A DNA stretch of 13,236 nt, from NCBI GenBank assembly GCA_050633585.1, contig JBOEGT010000083.1, positions 1-13,236 of the forward strand, given 5' to 3'. Both the position numbers and the translations under genes were made by a program. How positions within the stretch are numbered: the stretch's first letter is position 1; the number at the start of each line of letters is the position of its first letter. The notes under the pieces are model-generated. The model was not told the origin of the DNA and made no database searches. It saw only the letters and a list, made by a program, of their open reading frames with translations. Positions 1-7,610 of the stretch are shown here, piece after piece. Source of the DNA: CALKZN01 sp050633585 (GTDB taxonomy: Bacteria > Pseudomonadota > Gammaproteobacteria > Arenicellales > Arenicellaceae).

Positions 1-123
1 AATGATGTTCTCATTATTGATAGTGGAGCATCCCAAAAAATACGTAACACAGGTAATGATGATCTTGTGTTTTTGGTTATATGCACGCCTCGGTTCATGC
101 CTGAATCCTATCAAGAACTTTAA
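1..123 (+). CDS. Cupin-domain protein, C-terminal fragment
   Basis: Forty codons are open from the first base to a TAA at 121-123. The peptide reads NDVLIIDSGASQ..., then IRNTGNDDLVFLVICTPRF, then ends near PESYQEL. This is the usual C-terminal strand pattern of small single-domain cupins (cupin_2): a turn-rich 'GA-Q-I-N-G' strand, then 'DLVFL-ICTPRF-PE-Y'. The N-terminal metal-binding His motif lies outside the window, so metal content and substrate cannot be judged. Such proteins are often annotated as cupin-domain or mannose-6-phosphate isomerase-like proteins without a known reaction. It converges on fadJ, with a hairpin between them. Confidence 0.75.
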   Translation, partial: NDVLIIDSGASQKIRNTGNDDLVFLVICTPRFMPESYQEL

Positions 124-138
124 CCTTCTCCTCAAGGT

Positions 139-167
139 CTCAGGCGACTGTTGAAGCATCGCCTGAG
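139..167 (+). terminator. Hairpin terminator after the cupin gene
   Basis: CTCAGGCGA (139-147) and TCGCCTGAG (159-167) form a perfect 9-bp stem with an 11-nt loop, 15 bases after the cupin stop codon. It is followed on the plus strand by TTCGTTATTTTC, an interrupted U-rich tract. In the minus direction, after fadJ, the stem is not followed by T residues, so it is a better terminator for the cupin transcript than for fadJ. Confidence 0.6.
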
Positions 168-182
168 TTCGTTATTTTCAGC

Positions 183-2351
183 TTAAGAATAAAATGTTTT
201 TCCAGACTTTGACATCTCAAGCAGGCTTGGCGCAGGTGCAAAACGCACACCATGCTCAGATGCTAATGATTGTAGTTTTTCGACTAAATTATCTAAACCC
301 ATAGAGTCGGCATAACGAAACGGTCCCCCTAAGAAAGGAGGAAAGCCTAAACCGAAAATTGCTCCGATATCACCATCTCTGGCACTGCGTAAAATGCCTT
401 CTTCTAAACAATAAGCCGCTTCGTTTACCATTTGTAGCAAGCAGCGCTCACTAATTTTTTCTGGGCTCAATTCATTAGTACCAGGGTTAACGGTGCCTAA
501 TAAGTCATAAACTGTTTTATCAACTTGCTTCGCATTTGACGAGGAAAATGTGCGTAATAAGCCTTTCTTCTGCTCAGAATAAATATAAAAGCCTCGTTTA
601 TTTTTCTTACCTTTACGATCGTCTTCAATCACTTTTTGCATGGCAGGCAATGGGGCCAAACGCTCTCCAAAAGACTGGTGCATTGTATCAGCAATATGGC
701 TTGCCACATCGATACCTACTTCATCAAGCAATACAATGGGGCCCACTGGGAAGCCTGATTTTTGTAATGCTGAGTCGATACTTTCAATGGCAACACCCTC
801 AGCAATCATGCGAGTAGCTTCATTGATATAGGGTGCAAGAATTCGCGTTGTATAAAAACCTGGACCATCGTTAACGACAATCACTGTTTTGCCTTGTTGC
901 TTACCAAATTCAACACAACTCGCGGTTACCCAATCAGAGGTGTCTTTGCCCACGACAATTTCTAGCAAAGGCATTTTTTCAACAGGAGAGAAATAATGCA
1001 TACCAATGACCCTTTCAGGTTGTTGTGAGCCTTTAGCGATTTCATCAATCGGCAGCGCTGAAGTGTTGGTTGCGAAAATTATTTCTTTACTATCCTCTAC
1101 CGCTTCAATATCGGCTACCATTCGCCGTTTTAGATCAACATCTTCAAATACAGCTTCTATGACAATATCAGCTGATTTAAACCCTGAATAATCAGCTGTC
1201 GAGCTTAGTTTCGATTGTAACTGGCTTTTCTCAAGGTCTGTCATGCGACGACGTTTAACCTGTTTACGCAATAAGTTGTTAATGTAGCTGATACCGCGAC
1301 CTACCCCTTCAATATCTCGATCTTTCAAGCGCACTTTCGCACCGGCATTTTTCATAGAAACATATGCAATACCTGCCCCCATCAAGCCAGCTCCCAGTAC
1401 ACCAACCTTGTCGATAGGTCTCGCAATATCTTGAGGATTTCCATCGACGCCTGTGTCTTTTTTAAGTTCCGTCGTTGAAAAATAAATACTTCTGAGTTGT
1501 TGTGATTCTGGTGTCATGACGAGCTCACCAAAACCTTCCCGCTCTGCCAATAAGCCTTTTTCAAAGCCTAATTCAAGACCCGCTTCCATTGCATCAATAA
1601 TTTTCAATGGTGCCGGATAATTGCCATGTGTTTTCGCGAGAGTTTGTTCTCTCGCTTTTTTAAAGATAACGCCTCTAGCCATGCTGAGGTTCATGGCTTT
1701 TTCTTTTAAACTAGATTTTTTTGGTTTCGGTTTGCCCGCTAAAACCCATTTTTCCGCAACATCTATCAGAATACTTTTTGCGGCGATATCAGATGCTAAA
1801 CCTGCTCGGTATGCACGACTTGCCGACAAGTTTCGTCCCGTTAAGGCCATATCAAGAGCCGTTGGCAAATCGACTAGGCGTGGTAAACGTTGAGTACCGC
1901 TTCCTCCTGGCAATAAGCCCAATTGAACTTCAGGCAGGCCAAGTTTTGTACTTTTGTCTTTTGAAACGATTCGGTAATCGAATGCCATCGCTATTTCTAA
2001 ACCACCACCCAAACAAACGCCATGGATTGCCGCGGCTGTCGGTGTTGTCAAATTTTCTATGAATACTGTCACCTCTTGAAGTATTTGAGCTAACTTTGCT
2101 CCATCTTCAGATGTTTCAGCTGCCGCGATCATTTGAATATCAGCCCCAGCAATAAACCCGTCTTTCCCTGACGTTAAAATAATCCCTTTCACCTCGGCAT
2201 CATTTTCAGCTGCGGTAAAAATGTCAGTAAATTCTTCAATTAAATCGGCCCGTAAAACATTCATGCTTTCATTTGGAACATCCAAGGTGATGACTTGAAC
2301 ACCTGAATCCAACATATGTGTAGATAATGACTTATCGTTGATATTGCTCAT
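183..2351 (-). CDS. fadJ: FadJ/FadB-type fatty acid oxidation complex subunit alpha
   Basis: Multifunctional beta-oxidation enzyme of 722 residues: an enoyl-CoA hydratase/isomerase domain fused to 3-hydroxyacyl-CoA dehydrogenase. It acts in the cytosol with the adjacent thiolase. The N-terminal crotonase domain (about 15-200) carries both catalytic glutamates, E119 in GGGLEIAMAFDYR and E141 in LPEVQLGLLPGG. A Rossmann NAD-binding motif GVLGAGLMGAG lies at 317-327. The dehydrogenase catalytic histidine is H452 in MHYFSPVEKMPLLEI. A longer open frame extends 16 codons upstream, but its start is Cys/Trp-rich. ATG at 2351 is preceded by GGAGG and overlaps the fadI stop by one base (TAATG), so translation is probably coupled. 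Order thiolase-then-alpha and the partner type favour FadJ over FadB. Confidence 0.93.
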   Translation of the reverse strand: MSNINDKSLSTHMLDSGVQVITLDVPNESMNVLRADLIEEFTDIFTAAENDAEVKGIILTSGKDGFIAGADIQMIAAAETSEDGAKLAQILQEVTVFIENLTTPTAAAIHGVCLGGGLEIAMAFDYRIVSKDKSTKLGLPEVQLGLLPGGSGTQRLPRLVDLPTALDMALTGRNLSASRAYRAGLASDIAAKSILIDVAEKWVLAGKPKPKKSSLKEKAMNLSMARGVIFKKAREQTLAKTHGNYPAPLKIIDAMEAGLELGFEKGLLAEREGFGELVMTPESQQLRSIYFSTTELKKDTGVDGNPQDIARPIDKVGVLGAGLMGAGIAYVSMKNAGAKVRLKDRDIEGVGRGISYINNLLRKQVKRRRMTDLEKSQLQSKLSSTADYSGFKSADIVIEAVFEDVDLKRRMVADIEAVEDSKEIIFATNTSALPIDEIAKGSQQPERVIGMHYFSPVEKMPLLEIVVGKDTSDWVTASCVEFGKQQGKTVIVVNDGPGFYTTRILAPYINEATRMIAEGVAIESIDSALQKSGFPVGPIVLLDEVGIDVASHIADTMHQSFGERLAPLPAMQKVIEDDRKGKKNKRGFYIYSEQKKGLLRTFSSSNAKQVDKTVYDLLGTVNPGTNELSPEKISERCLLQMVNEAAYCLEEGILRSARDGDIGAIFGLGFPPFLGGPFRYADSMGLDNLVEKLQSLASEHGVRFAPAPSLLEMSKSGKTFYS

Positions 2352-3637
2352 TACGCCACCTCCACAACAATTGCACCACCAAGGCCACCTGCAGCACACG
2401 CGGTTATTAGCCCATGCTGCCCTCCGGTTCGTTTTAAATCATATAAAATTTGCGTTAGTTGCCTTGTTCCTGTGGCTGCAAATGGATGCCCTAGCGAAAT
2501 TGAACTTCCTGAAATGTTAAATTTATCCATATCAATCTCACCTATCGCTTTCGTGCTGTTTAGGTGTTCTTTAGCAAACTCTTTAGAGGCAAACGCATTA
2601 ATATTGGACATTATTTGTGCAGCAAACGCTTCATGCATATCGATTAAATCAATATCTTTTAAGTCTAATTTAGCGCGCTTCAAAGCAATAGGTGTCGCAA
2701 AACTAGGCCCCATCAGCATTTGCCAATTGGGGTCAATTGCAGCAAAAGCATAGGACTTTATATAACCAAGTGGTTCATAGCCTGCAGCTTTGGCGGCTTG
2801 TTCACTCATCAAAATGACCGCACTAGCGCCATCAGTTAGCGGAGAACTATTTCCAGCAGTTACAGTGCCGTGTTTTCGGTCAAATACAGGTTTTAACTTG
2901 GCATATTTTTCAAGCTCAGAGCCGGCCCGAAATAAGTTATCTTTACTATGAACTCCCCTATTTTCAGTGACAACAGACATCACCTGATTGTCAAACAAGC
3001 CTTCTTCCCAGGCTTTCGTCGCATTCACATGAGAAGTATGAGCAATCAAATCTTGATCTGCTCTTGAAATACCATTTTCCTGAGCCATTTTCTCAGCTGC
3101 ATCTCCCATTGTGTAGTCCGAGGATGGCTCACGTAATGCTGGAGCCTTTGGCATTAAGTGGCGGGGTCGAACCGATTTAAGCGCTGACAACCGTGCACCT
3201 AAAGACTTAGCTTTAGAGGCTTTTAACAATGCTTGAGCGAGGGTTTTATGAGCCGTTAGAGGAACATCACTGGAACTATCAGCACCACCGGCAATCCCTA
3301 CATTGACTAAACCCAATTGAATTTGTTGGCTGATATTAACAACCGATTGGTAACTAGTTGCACAGGCACGTGAAACGGAATATGCATCACACGATGCGGG
3401 CAAACCCGAGCCTAAAGTAACTTCGCGTGCAATATTTGGTGCTTCAGGAGAAACAATAACTTGGCCAAACACTAGTTGTTCAACAGATTTGGGATCTAAG
3501 TCAGCTCGCTCAACAAGCTCTTTAACAACATGAATGCCTAATTGTCTAGTAGGAACTCCTAGGTAGCCTGATGCTTGTTTTAAAAACGGAGTTCGTAATC
3601 CACTAACAATTGCGATTCGATTTGATTTTGCTGCCAT
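2351..3637 (-). CDS. fadI: Acetyl-CoA C-acyltransferase FadI (3-ketoacyl-CoA thiolase)
   Basis: Thiolase of 428 residues, the family's usual size, cleaving 3-ketoacyl-CoA with CoA in the last step of fatty acid beta-oxidation. The nucleophilic cysteine is C92 in SVSRACATSYQ. H335 sits in DMHEAFAAQ, H384 in SLGHPFAATGTRQ, and the second active-site cysteine is C414 in CAAGGLGG. All are intact, so the enzyme should be active. It is the first gene of a two-gene unit with fadJ. The ATG at 3637 has only a weak GGGA upstream. The 245-base gap before it holds the likely promoter. The long internal insertion (about 125-190) and partner fadJ distinguish FadI from FadA. Confidence 0.93.
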   Translation of the reverse strand: MAAKSNRIAIVSGLRTPFLKQASGYLGVPTRQLGIHVVKELVERADLDPKSVEQLVFGQVIVSPEAPNIAREVTLGSGLPASCDAYSVSRACATSYQSVVNISQQIQLGLVNVGIAGGADSSSDVPLTAHKTLAQALLKASKAKSLGARLSALKSVRPRHLMPKAPALREPSSDYTMGDAAEKMAQENGISRADQDLIAHTSHVNATKAWEEGLFDNQVMSVVTENRGVHSKDNLFRAGSELEKYAKLKPVFDRKHGTVTAGNSSPLTDGASAVILMSEQAAKAAGYEPLGYIKSYAFAAIDPNWQMLMGPSFATPIALKRAKLDLKDIDLIDMHEAFAAQIMSNINAFASKEFAKEHLNSTKAIGEIDMDKFNISGSSISLGHPFAATGTRQLTQILYDLKRTGGQHGLITACAAGGLGGAIVVEVA

Positions 3638-3722
3638 GATGCATTTCCCGGTTAGTTTTTTTGATGACCTACATTCGACCTAATTTAATGCTTTTAGCAT
3701 GGTTGTTCTTTATAGATAGGCC

Positions 3723-3751
3723 AATCAAACAAAAGATAACACGCTTTGATT
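3723..3751. promoter_or_regulatory. Inverted repeat upstream of fadI
   Basis: AATCAAA (3723-3729) and TTTGATT (3745-3751) are a perfect 7-bp inverted repeat with a 15-base spacer, about 85 bases upstream of the fadI start. It could bind a dimeric fatty-acid regulator, but it does not match the FadR consensus as I know it. A chance AT-rich repeat is possible. I saw no convincing -35/-10 pair in the gap. Confidence 0.25.
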
Positions 3752-3830
3752 AGATTAAAAGTAAACCTTCATAAAATTTTTTAAATACTGACAAGTATAA
3801 AAATACTATACGATACGTCACACTAGTTGA

Positions 3831-3866
3831 GGGAGCCTATTGAGATAGATGAATCATTAGGCTCCC
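3831..3866 (-). terminator. Hairpin after the exported-protein gene
   Basis: GGGAGCCTA (3831-3839) and TAGGCTCCC (3858-3866) form a perfect 9-bp stem with an 18-nt loop, 16 bases past the stop of the minus-strand gene at 3883. The position suits a terminator or a transcript 3'-end structure. Neither side carries a T-tract (the minus strand continues TCAACTAG), so intrinsic termination is uncertain. Confidence 0.4.
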
Positions 3867-3882
3867 AAAATACCCTTTGAGA

Positions 3883-4392
3883 TTAAAAAGGTCTGGGTCT
3901 GTGGCCTGGACCAAAAATTCTAGGGCCATGATGAGGGTGAACTCTTCCTGGGTAAGGATCATCTCGAAAGTGGTAAGGATCGTTTAAACCAACGTAACCT
4001 CTAAAATAATCTAGCAACGTTTCCGTCCATTTGTGATAGTTATTATGAATATATTTGTTACCGTTTTTTTCTTTATAACTCATATTCACACTATCTTGAT
4101 AGGAAAGTACTAATTTTTCTTTATCATATGCGAGTTTGATCGTTATTTTATGGGAGCGGACATAAAGCGATGCGATAATATTTCTTGGTTGATCAAGTTT
4201 TTCTGACTCAATTTGCCACTTTCTGTCATTTAATGCCGCTTTTATTGCACGCTCAATATGATCCAAGCTAAATTCGCTATCAACGAAATAAATTTCCCTC
4301 GTTTCTTGAAGTAAAGCGCCGCGTGCGTGCGCATGTGATGCAACCGTTATTGATAAAAAGATACAAAAATAACTGACTAGTGTTTTCAACAT
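3883..4392 (-). CDS. Small exported protein with His/Pro-rich C-terminal tail
   Basis: Unrecognised 169-residue protein. The first 23 residues are a typical type I signal peptide: Lys at 3, hydrophobic stretch LVSYFCIFLSITVA, and a likely AHA cleavage site at 21-23. There is no lipobox cysteine at the junction, so a periplasmic location is inferred. The mature part (about 30-130) has an alpha/beta pattern ending in strands with 'LSYQDSVNMSYKE' and 'IHNNYHKWTETLL'. It resembles small conserved periplasmic or outer-membrane-associated proteins of gammaproteobacteria. The last 35 residues are rich in His, Pro, Gly and Arg (HPHHGP, GPGHRPRPF) and could bind metal. It is separated from ampD by 107 bases and probably has its own promoter; no clear Shine-Dalgarno is present. 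Confidence 0.7.
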   Translation of the reverse strand: MLKTLVSYFCIFLSITVASHAHARGALLQETREIYFVDSEFSLDHIERAIKAALNDRKWQIESEKLDQPRNIIASLYVRSHKITIKLAYDKEKLVLSYQDSVNMSYKEKNGNKYIHNNYHKWTETLLDYFRGYVGLNDPYHFRDDPYPGRVHPHHGPRIFGPGHRPRPF

Positions 4393-4410
4393 ATAGTGTT
4401 TGAGCGTTTT

Positions 4411-4416
4411 ATTATA
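4411..4416 (-). promoter_or_regulatory. Candidate -10 box for the exported-protein gene
   Basis: On the minus strand this reads TATAAT, a perfect sigma-70 -10 hexamer, ending 18 bases upstream of the ATG at 4392. The sequence at the expected -35 position is poor (TTCGTT near 4434-4439). The predicted leader would be only about 12 bases, consistent with the missing Shine-Dalgarno. Confidence 0.4.
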
Positions 4417-4447
4417 TTTATACTGATTAATCTAACGAAAAGTCCAT

Positions 4448-4467
4448 CATTCTTCAACTTAAGAATG
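4448..4467. repeat. Short inverted repeat between ampD and the exported-protein gene
   Basis: CATTCTT (4448-4454) and AAGAATG (4461-4467) pair perfectly around a 6-nt loop, 32 bases beyond the ampD stop on the minus strand. It could end the rib-nus-thi-pgp-amp transcript, but it is AT-rich and not followed by a T-run. Confidence 0.3.
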
Positions 4468-4499
4468 GCTAATAGTATAAGAACATTCTGTCATAGCAT

Positions 4500-5084
4500 T
4501 CAGTTTTCGACCTGCGGTAATGATGAGAGCGCACTACGTAATCTATGCCAGTCAAAGCAAGGCCCCGGATCATTTTTTCTCCCCGGAGCTATGTCATTGT
4601 GGCCAAAAATGCACTCTTGCTTGATAGCATATTCGCTCATTAGTGCTTGGCATAATTGCGTTAAGGATGAGTACTGCGCATCAACAAAGCCATCATTCGC
4701 CTCATCCCAGCCTTCCAACTCAATGCCAATCGAAAAATCATTGACCGCGTTTCTACCCAAACACTCTGATACGCCAGCATGCCAAGCACGCTCGTTTGTA
4801 TTAACGAATTGCACTATTTCTCCGTCTCGTTTAATCAGAAAGTGGCTAGAGACTGTTAAGTGACAAATCTCAGCAAAATACGGATGTTCGGAAGGCTCTA
4901 ATTGATTGCAAAAAAATTGCTCTACATGATCAGATTGATACTCCCCTGGGGGCAAGCTAATAGAATGAATAATCAGCACTTCAGGCGCCACTCCTTCCGG
5001 TCTCGCATCAAAGTTTGGCGATGCCACTTGTCTAGCAGGCTTGTATCTTCCTGAGATGAAAGACCCTTGTTCTTTGTATGCCAT
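4500..5084 (-). CDS. ampD: AmpD, 1,6-anhydro-N-acetylmuramyl-L-alanine amidase
   Basis: Cytosolic zinc amidase of peptidoglycan recycling. It cuts the lactyl-peptide bond of anhydromuropeptides and thereby usually keeps AmpR-type beta-lactamase induction low. Zinc ligands fit the amidase_2 fold: H40 in LIIHSISLPPGEY, H162 and D172 in FGHNDIAPGRKNDPGP, with the catalytic E122 in IGIELEG and K170. Length from this ATG is 194 residues, near the family's usual 180-190. An upstream ATG at 5114 would add MLFSFILFRH and overlap pgpA by 26 bases. I prefer 5084 because the homologous N-terminus ('G-Y--ARQVASPNFDARP') begins just after it, with AGG a few bases upstream and only 4 bases after the pgpA stop. 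It is the apparent last gene of the operon. Confidence 0.92.
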   Translation of the reverse strand: MAYKEQGSFISGRYKPARQVASPNFDARPEGVAPEVLIIHSISLPPGEYQSDHVEQFFCNQLEPSEHPYFAEICHLTVSSHFLIKRDGEIVQFVNTNERAWHAGVSECLGRNAVNDFSIGIELEGWDEANDGFVDAQYSSLTQLCQALMSEYAIKQECIFGHNDIAPGRKNDPGPCFDWHRLRSALSSLPQVEN

Positions 5085-5088
5085 ATGC

Positions 5089-5613
5089 CTAAATAATATG
5101 AAAGAAAAAAGCAAAGGCTAACCACAGTAAATGAAGGCTTAACCATGCAAAAACACCGGCTAAAACATCATCAATCATAATGCCAAACCCTCCATGCACG
5201 TTCTTATCTAACAGTTTGATTGGATACGGTTTTAAGATATCGAATAGACGAAATAAAACAAAGCCTATCCCTAAAGCCCAAAGGGTTTTGGGGAAGAATG
5301 CCAATGCAATCCAAACCCCTACAAACTCATCCCAAACAATTGAACCATGATCATGCGTGCCTAAAGAATTAGCAGTATATCCGCACAGAAAAATTCCTAC
5401 TGAAAATGTCAGCACTAGAACGCTTAGGTAAACCAGCATATTTAAATCAGCTAGAACAAACCACCATAGCGGCAAAGCAGCCAATGTCCCCCACGTTCCT
5501 GGAGCTGGCTTAATCAAGCCTGATCCAAACCCTAAGGATAAAAAATGTAGTGGGTTTAATAAGTCTTTAACTTGAGGTTGTCGCGCCATCTTTATTCTTA
5601 ATTCATTAGCCAT
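5089..5613 (-). CDS. pgpA: Phosphatidylglycerophosphatase A
   Basis: Inner-membrane phosphatase that dephosphorylates phosphatidylglycerol phosphate to phosphatidylglycerol. Its 174 residues match the usual size. The family signatures are in order: FGSGLIKPAPGTWGT near 29-43, DHGSIVWDEFVG near 87-98, FRLFDILKPYP near 120-130, and GGFGIMIDDVLAG near 140-153. The acidic residues WDE and IDD are the presumed metal and catalytic sites. About four hydrophobic segments are visible, including the C-terminal one. A second in-frame ATG at 5589 (MARQPQV) is possible, and neither start has a good Shine-Dalgarno. It lies 21 bases after thiL and 4 bases before ampD, so it is co-transcribed with both. Confidence 0.93.
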   Translation of the reverse strand: MANELRIKMARQPQVKDLLNPLHFLSLGFGSGLIKPAPGTWGTLAALPLWWFVLADLNMLVYLSVLVLTFSVGIFLCGYTANSLGTHDHGSIVWDEFVGVWIALAFFPKTLWALGIGFVLFRLFDILKPYPIKLLDKNVHGGFGIMIDDVLAGVFAWLSLHLLWLAFAFFFHII

Positions 5614-5634
5614 TGCTAAAATAAATAGGTTCGC

Positions 5635-6609
5635 TTATTCCACCGAAAAGTGCTGCCAACCACTTCGCTGGCATTCATAGGCAGAACCGTTTAACACGCA
5701 ATTAACATTCGGCGTGCCGACTTTAGCGCTTTTGGAACTTGGCTGAATAGTTCCTACGCGTGTCACTGGATAATTTAGCGACATTGCCAATGACTTAATG
5801 TCTGTTCGCTTCTCCAGAGCAGCTGTAAAGCATAACTCATAGTCATCGCCACCATTCAGTCCATAATCAGGATTTAATGGGCGTTGTTGTTGATCGAAAA
5901 ATGCTTGATATGCTTTAGAAAATGGTAGCGCTTCAACGGTCACAGACGCACTGACATCACTTTGATCACATATGTGGCCTAAATCGGCAAGCAATCCATC
6001 GGAAATATCTAGGCAAGCACTTGCATGAGGATAGAGTTGTTCACCTAATAAATAGCGTGCTTCAGGATAACGTAACCTATTTATTAATTGCGGCTGATTC
6101 ACTCCTTCTGGCGTTAACGCTAAAGCAGCATCTCCAAGATAACCACTTACATAAACGTCATCACCTGCCCTTGCCCCACTGCGAGTTAAAAATTCGCCTT
6201 TTTTGACAATGCCCGTTAAATTCATGGAAACTGTTAGCGGGCCAGACGTCGTGTCTCCACCAACTAAATTAACCCCTAGCAAAGCACAATTAGATTGTAA
6301 GCTAGCGGCAAAACTATCTAACCAGCATTCATTGTGGTCTGGCATGGTTAAAGCAACAGTTGCCCATTTTGGTATGGCTCCCATCGCTGCGATATCGCTT
6401 AAATTCACGTGCAATAATTTATGTGCAAGAGCATCCGCTGAGAACGCTTCATCAAAATGGACACCAGCCACCATAGTATCCATAGTTTGGACCATTTGAT
6501 AGCCTTCTGGCACTTCTAGGACAGCGGCATCATCACCAATACCTAGCACAACAGATGAATCTGTTTTTGCTCGGTTAATATATTTATTAATTAGTTTAAA
6601 TTCAGTCAT
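5635..6609 (-). CDS. thiL: Thiamine-monophosphate kinase
   Basis: Cytosolic kinase that uses ATP to turn thiamine phosphate into thiamine diphosphate, the final cofactor step. The 324 residues are the normal length. The start MTEFKLINKY is the typical ThiL opening. Metal and nucleotide motifs of the AIR-synthase-like fold are intact: GIGDDAAV at 23-30, QTMDTMVAGVHF near 41-52, VNLSDIAAMGA, NLVGGDTTSG, DISDGLLADL, and LNGGDDYELCF toward the C-terminus. The ATG at 6609 is preceded by AGG at good spacing. It lies 30 bases after nusB and 21 before pgpA, the usual gammaproteobacterial order. Confidence 0.95.
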   Translation of the reverse strand: MTEFKLINKYINRAKTDSSVVLGIGDDAAVLEVPEGYQMVQTMDTMVAGVHFDEAFSADALAHKLLHVNLSDIAAMGAIPKWATVALTMPDHNECWLDSFAASLQSNCALLGVNLVGGDTTSGPLTVSMNLTGIVKKGEFLTRSGARAGDDVYVSGYLGDAALALTPEGVNQPQLINRLRYPEARYLLGEQLYPHASACLDISDGLLADLGHICDQSDVSASVTVEALPFSKAYQAFFDQQQRPLNPDYGLNGGDDYELCFTAALEKRTDIKSLAMSLNYPVTRVGTIQPSSKSAKVGTPNVNCVLNGSAYECQRSGWQHFSVE

Positions 6610-6639
6610 TTAGACCTATCTATGAAACTAAAATATAAG

Positions 6640-7065
6640 CTATGAATTTTCTCTTAATGCTTGGATTGAGGCTTCATTGGCAAGCTTATCCAAGGTGCCA
6701 TTAATAAATTTATAGCCTTGATCTGCCCCGAATGTTTTCGCCAGCTCAACCCCTTCATTAATGATAACTTTTAAAGGTACTGACAAATGGAACAGCATTT
6801 CATAAACACTCAACCTTAGAATACTGCGTTCAATGGGGTCAACTTTGGCAATATCACGATCAAGGAAAGGAGCTACAGCTTTCTCAATCGCGTCACAGTT
6901 GGCTCCCACGCCAATTAACAAACTATTTAAGTATTCATTGTCTAGTGCTTTTCGCTCGTCTGATTCAAGGAAGTCTGAACTAATTTCATCAAAAGGACAC
7001 CCCATCATGTCCCATTGATAGAGTGCTTGAACGGCTGCACTACGTGCTTTATGTCGATTGCTCAT
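6640..7065 (-). CDS. nusB: Transcription antitermination factor NusB
   Basis: All-helical RNA-binding protein of 141 residues that pairs with NusE (ribosomal protein S10) on boxA RNA and supports rRNA transcription. Recognisable segments are RHKARSAAVQALYQWDM at the N-terminus, 'DPIERSILRLSVYEMLF' in the middle, and the highly conserved 'VIINEGVELAKTFGADQGYKFINGTLDKLA' near the C-terminus. It starts 13 bases after the ribH stop with no evident Shine-Dalgarno, so translation may depend on ribH. The ribH-nusB-thiL order is widely conserved. Confidence 0.95.
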   Translation of the reverse strand: MSNRHKARSAAVQALYQWDMMGCPFDEISSDFLESDERKALDNEYLNSLLIGVGANCDAIEKAVAPFLDRDIAKVDPIERSILRLSVYEMLFHLSVPLKVIINEGVELAKTFGADQGYKFINGTLDKLANEASIQALRENS

Positions 7066-7078
7066 CTAAATTGTCAAT

Positions 7079-7546
7079 TTATAGTTTGTTTAACACATTA
7101 ATCATTTCAACAACGGTCAATGCCGCTTCTGCACCTTTGTTGCCTGCTTTGGTTCCAGAACGTTCAATCGCTTGTTCGATTGTATCGACTGTTAGTACAC
7201 CAAAACCCACAGGCTTGCCAGTCGCTAACGAAATTTGAGACAACCCTTTGGAACACTCTCCTGCAACGTAATCAAAATGGGGGGTAGACCCTCGAATAAC
7301 AGCACCTAGTGCCACTACACCGTCAATATTTTTTGACTCCGCTAATTTTTTGACCGCAACAGGTATTTCATGAGCGCCCGGCACTCTGACAACCGTGATG
7401 TCTTTGTCATTGACTCCATGACGTTGCAACACATCAATCGCACCACTCACCAAACTTTCCACAACAAAGCTATTAAAACGGCCCACTACTAATGCAATTT
7501 TTTGACCTTTGCCGTGAACTTCACCAGAAATTTCTGTGTATGACAT
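7079..7546 (-). CDS. ribH: 6,7-dimethyl-8-ribityllumazine synthase
   Basis: Lumazine synthase joins 5-amino-6-ribitylaminouracil with 3,4-dihydroxy-2-butanone 4-phosphate, the penultimate riboflavin step. The 155 residues match the family. Visible motifs are RFNSFVVESLVSGA near 23-36, VPGAHEIPVA near 55-64, GAVIRGSTPHFDYV near 81-94 (H90 is the catalytic histidine), and KPVGFGVLTVDTIEQAIERSG further on. Its second substrate is made by the RibB domain encoded just upstream. The ATG at 7546 has a weak AGAG before it. A 55-base gap with a strong AT-rich inverted repeat separates it from ribBX. Confidence 0.95.
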   Translation of the reverse strand: MSYTEISGEVHGKGQKIALVVGRFNSFVVESLVSGAIDVLQRHGVNDKDITVVRVPGAHEIPVAVKKLAESKNIDGVVALGAVIRGSTPHFDYVAGECSKGLSQISLATGKPVGFGVLTVDTIEQAIERSGTKAGNKGAEAALTVVEMINVLNKL

Positions 7547-7577
7547 AACGTTTTCTCTAAAAAATAATTCGTTTAAA

Positions 7578-7610
7578 CTAATTAATGTTACTTATTTTAC
7601 ATTAATTTAG
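7578..7610. repeat. AT-rich inverted repeat overlapping the ribBX stop
   Basis: CTAATTAATGT (7578-7588) pairs with ACATTAATTTAG (7599-7610), 11 bp with one bulged T, around a 10-nt loop. It includes the ribBX stop codon (TTA on the plus strand, 7602-7604) and ends about 32 bases before the ribH start. On the minus-strand mRNA it could mark an RNA processing site or tune ribH expression. The low G+C content makes it weak as a terminator. Confidence 0.35.

Noticed and set aside
1621..2062. Two overlapping plus-strand open frames opposite fadJ
   Set aside because: They are antisense shadows of the well-supported crotonase-domain coding sequence; overlap of two frames with each other argues against both.
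2352..2399. Extra 16 N-terminal codons for FadJ starting MCCRWPWWCN
   Set aside because: This stretch is the other-frame reading of the fadI end. The ATG at 2351 has GGAGG and a one-base overlap with the fadI stop.
4396..4863. A 155-codon plus-strand open frame opposite ampD
   Set aside because: It lies antisense to a gene with full catalytic motifs, has no ribosome binding site, and its translation resembles no protein.
7571..7578. GTTTAAAC palindrome between ribBX and ribH
   Set aside because: An 8-base palindrome is expected by chance in AT-rich DNA and has no supporting context.
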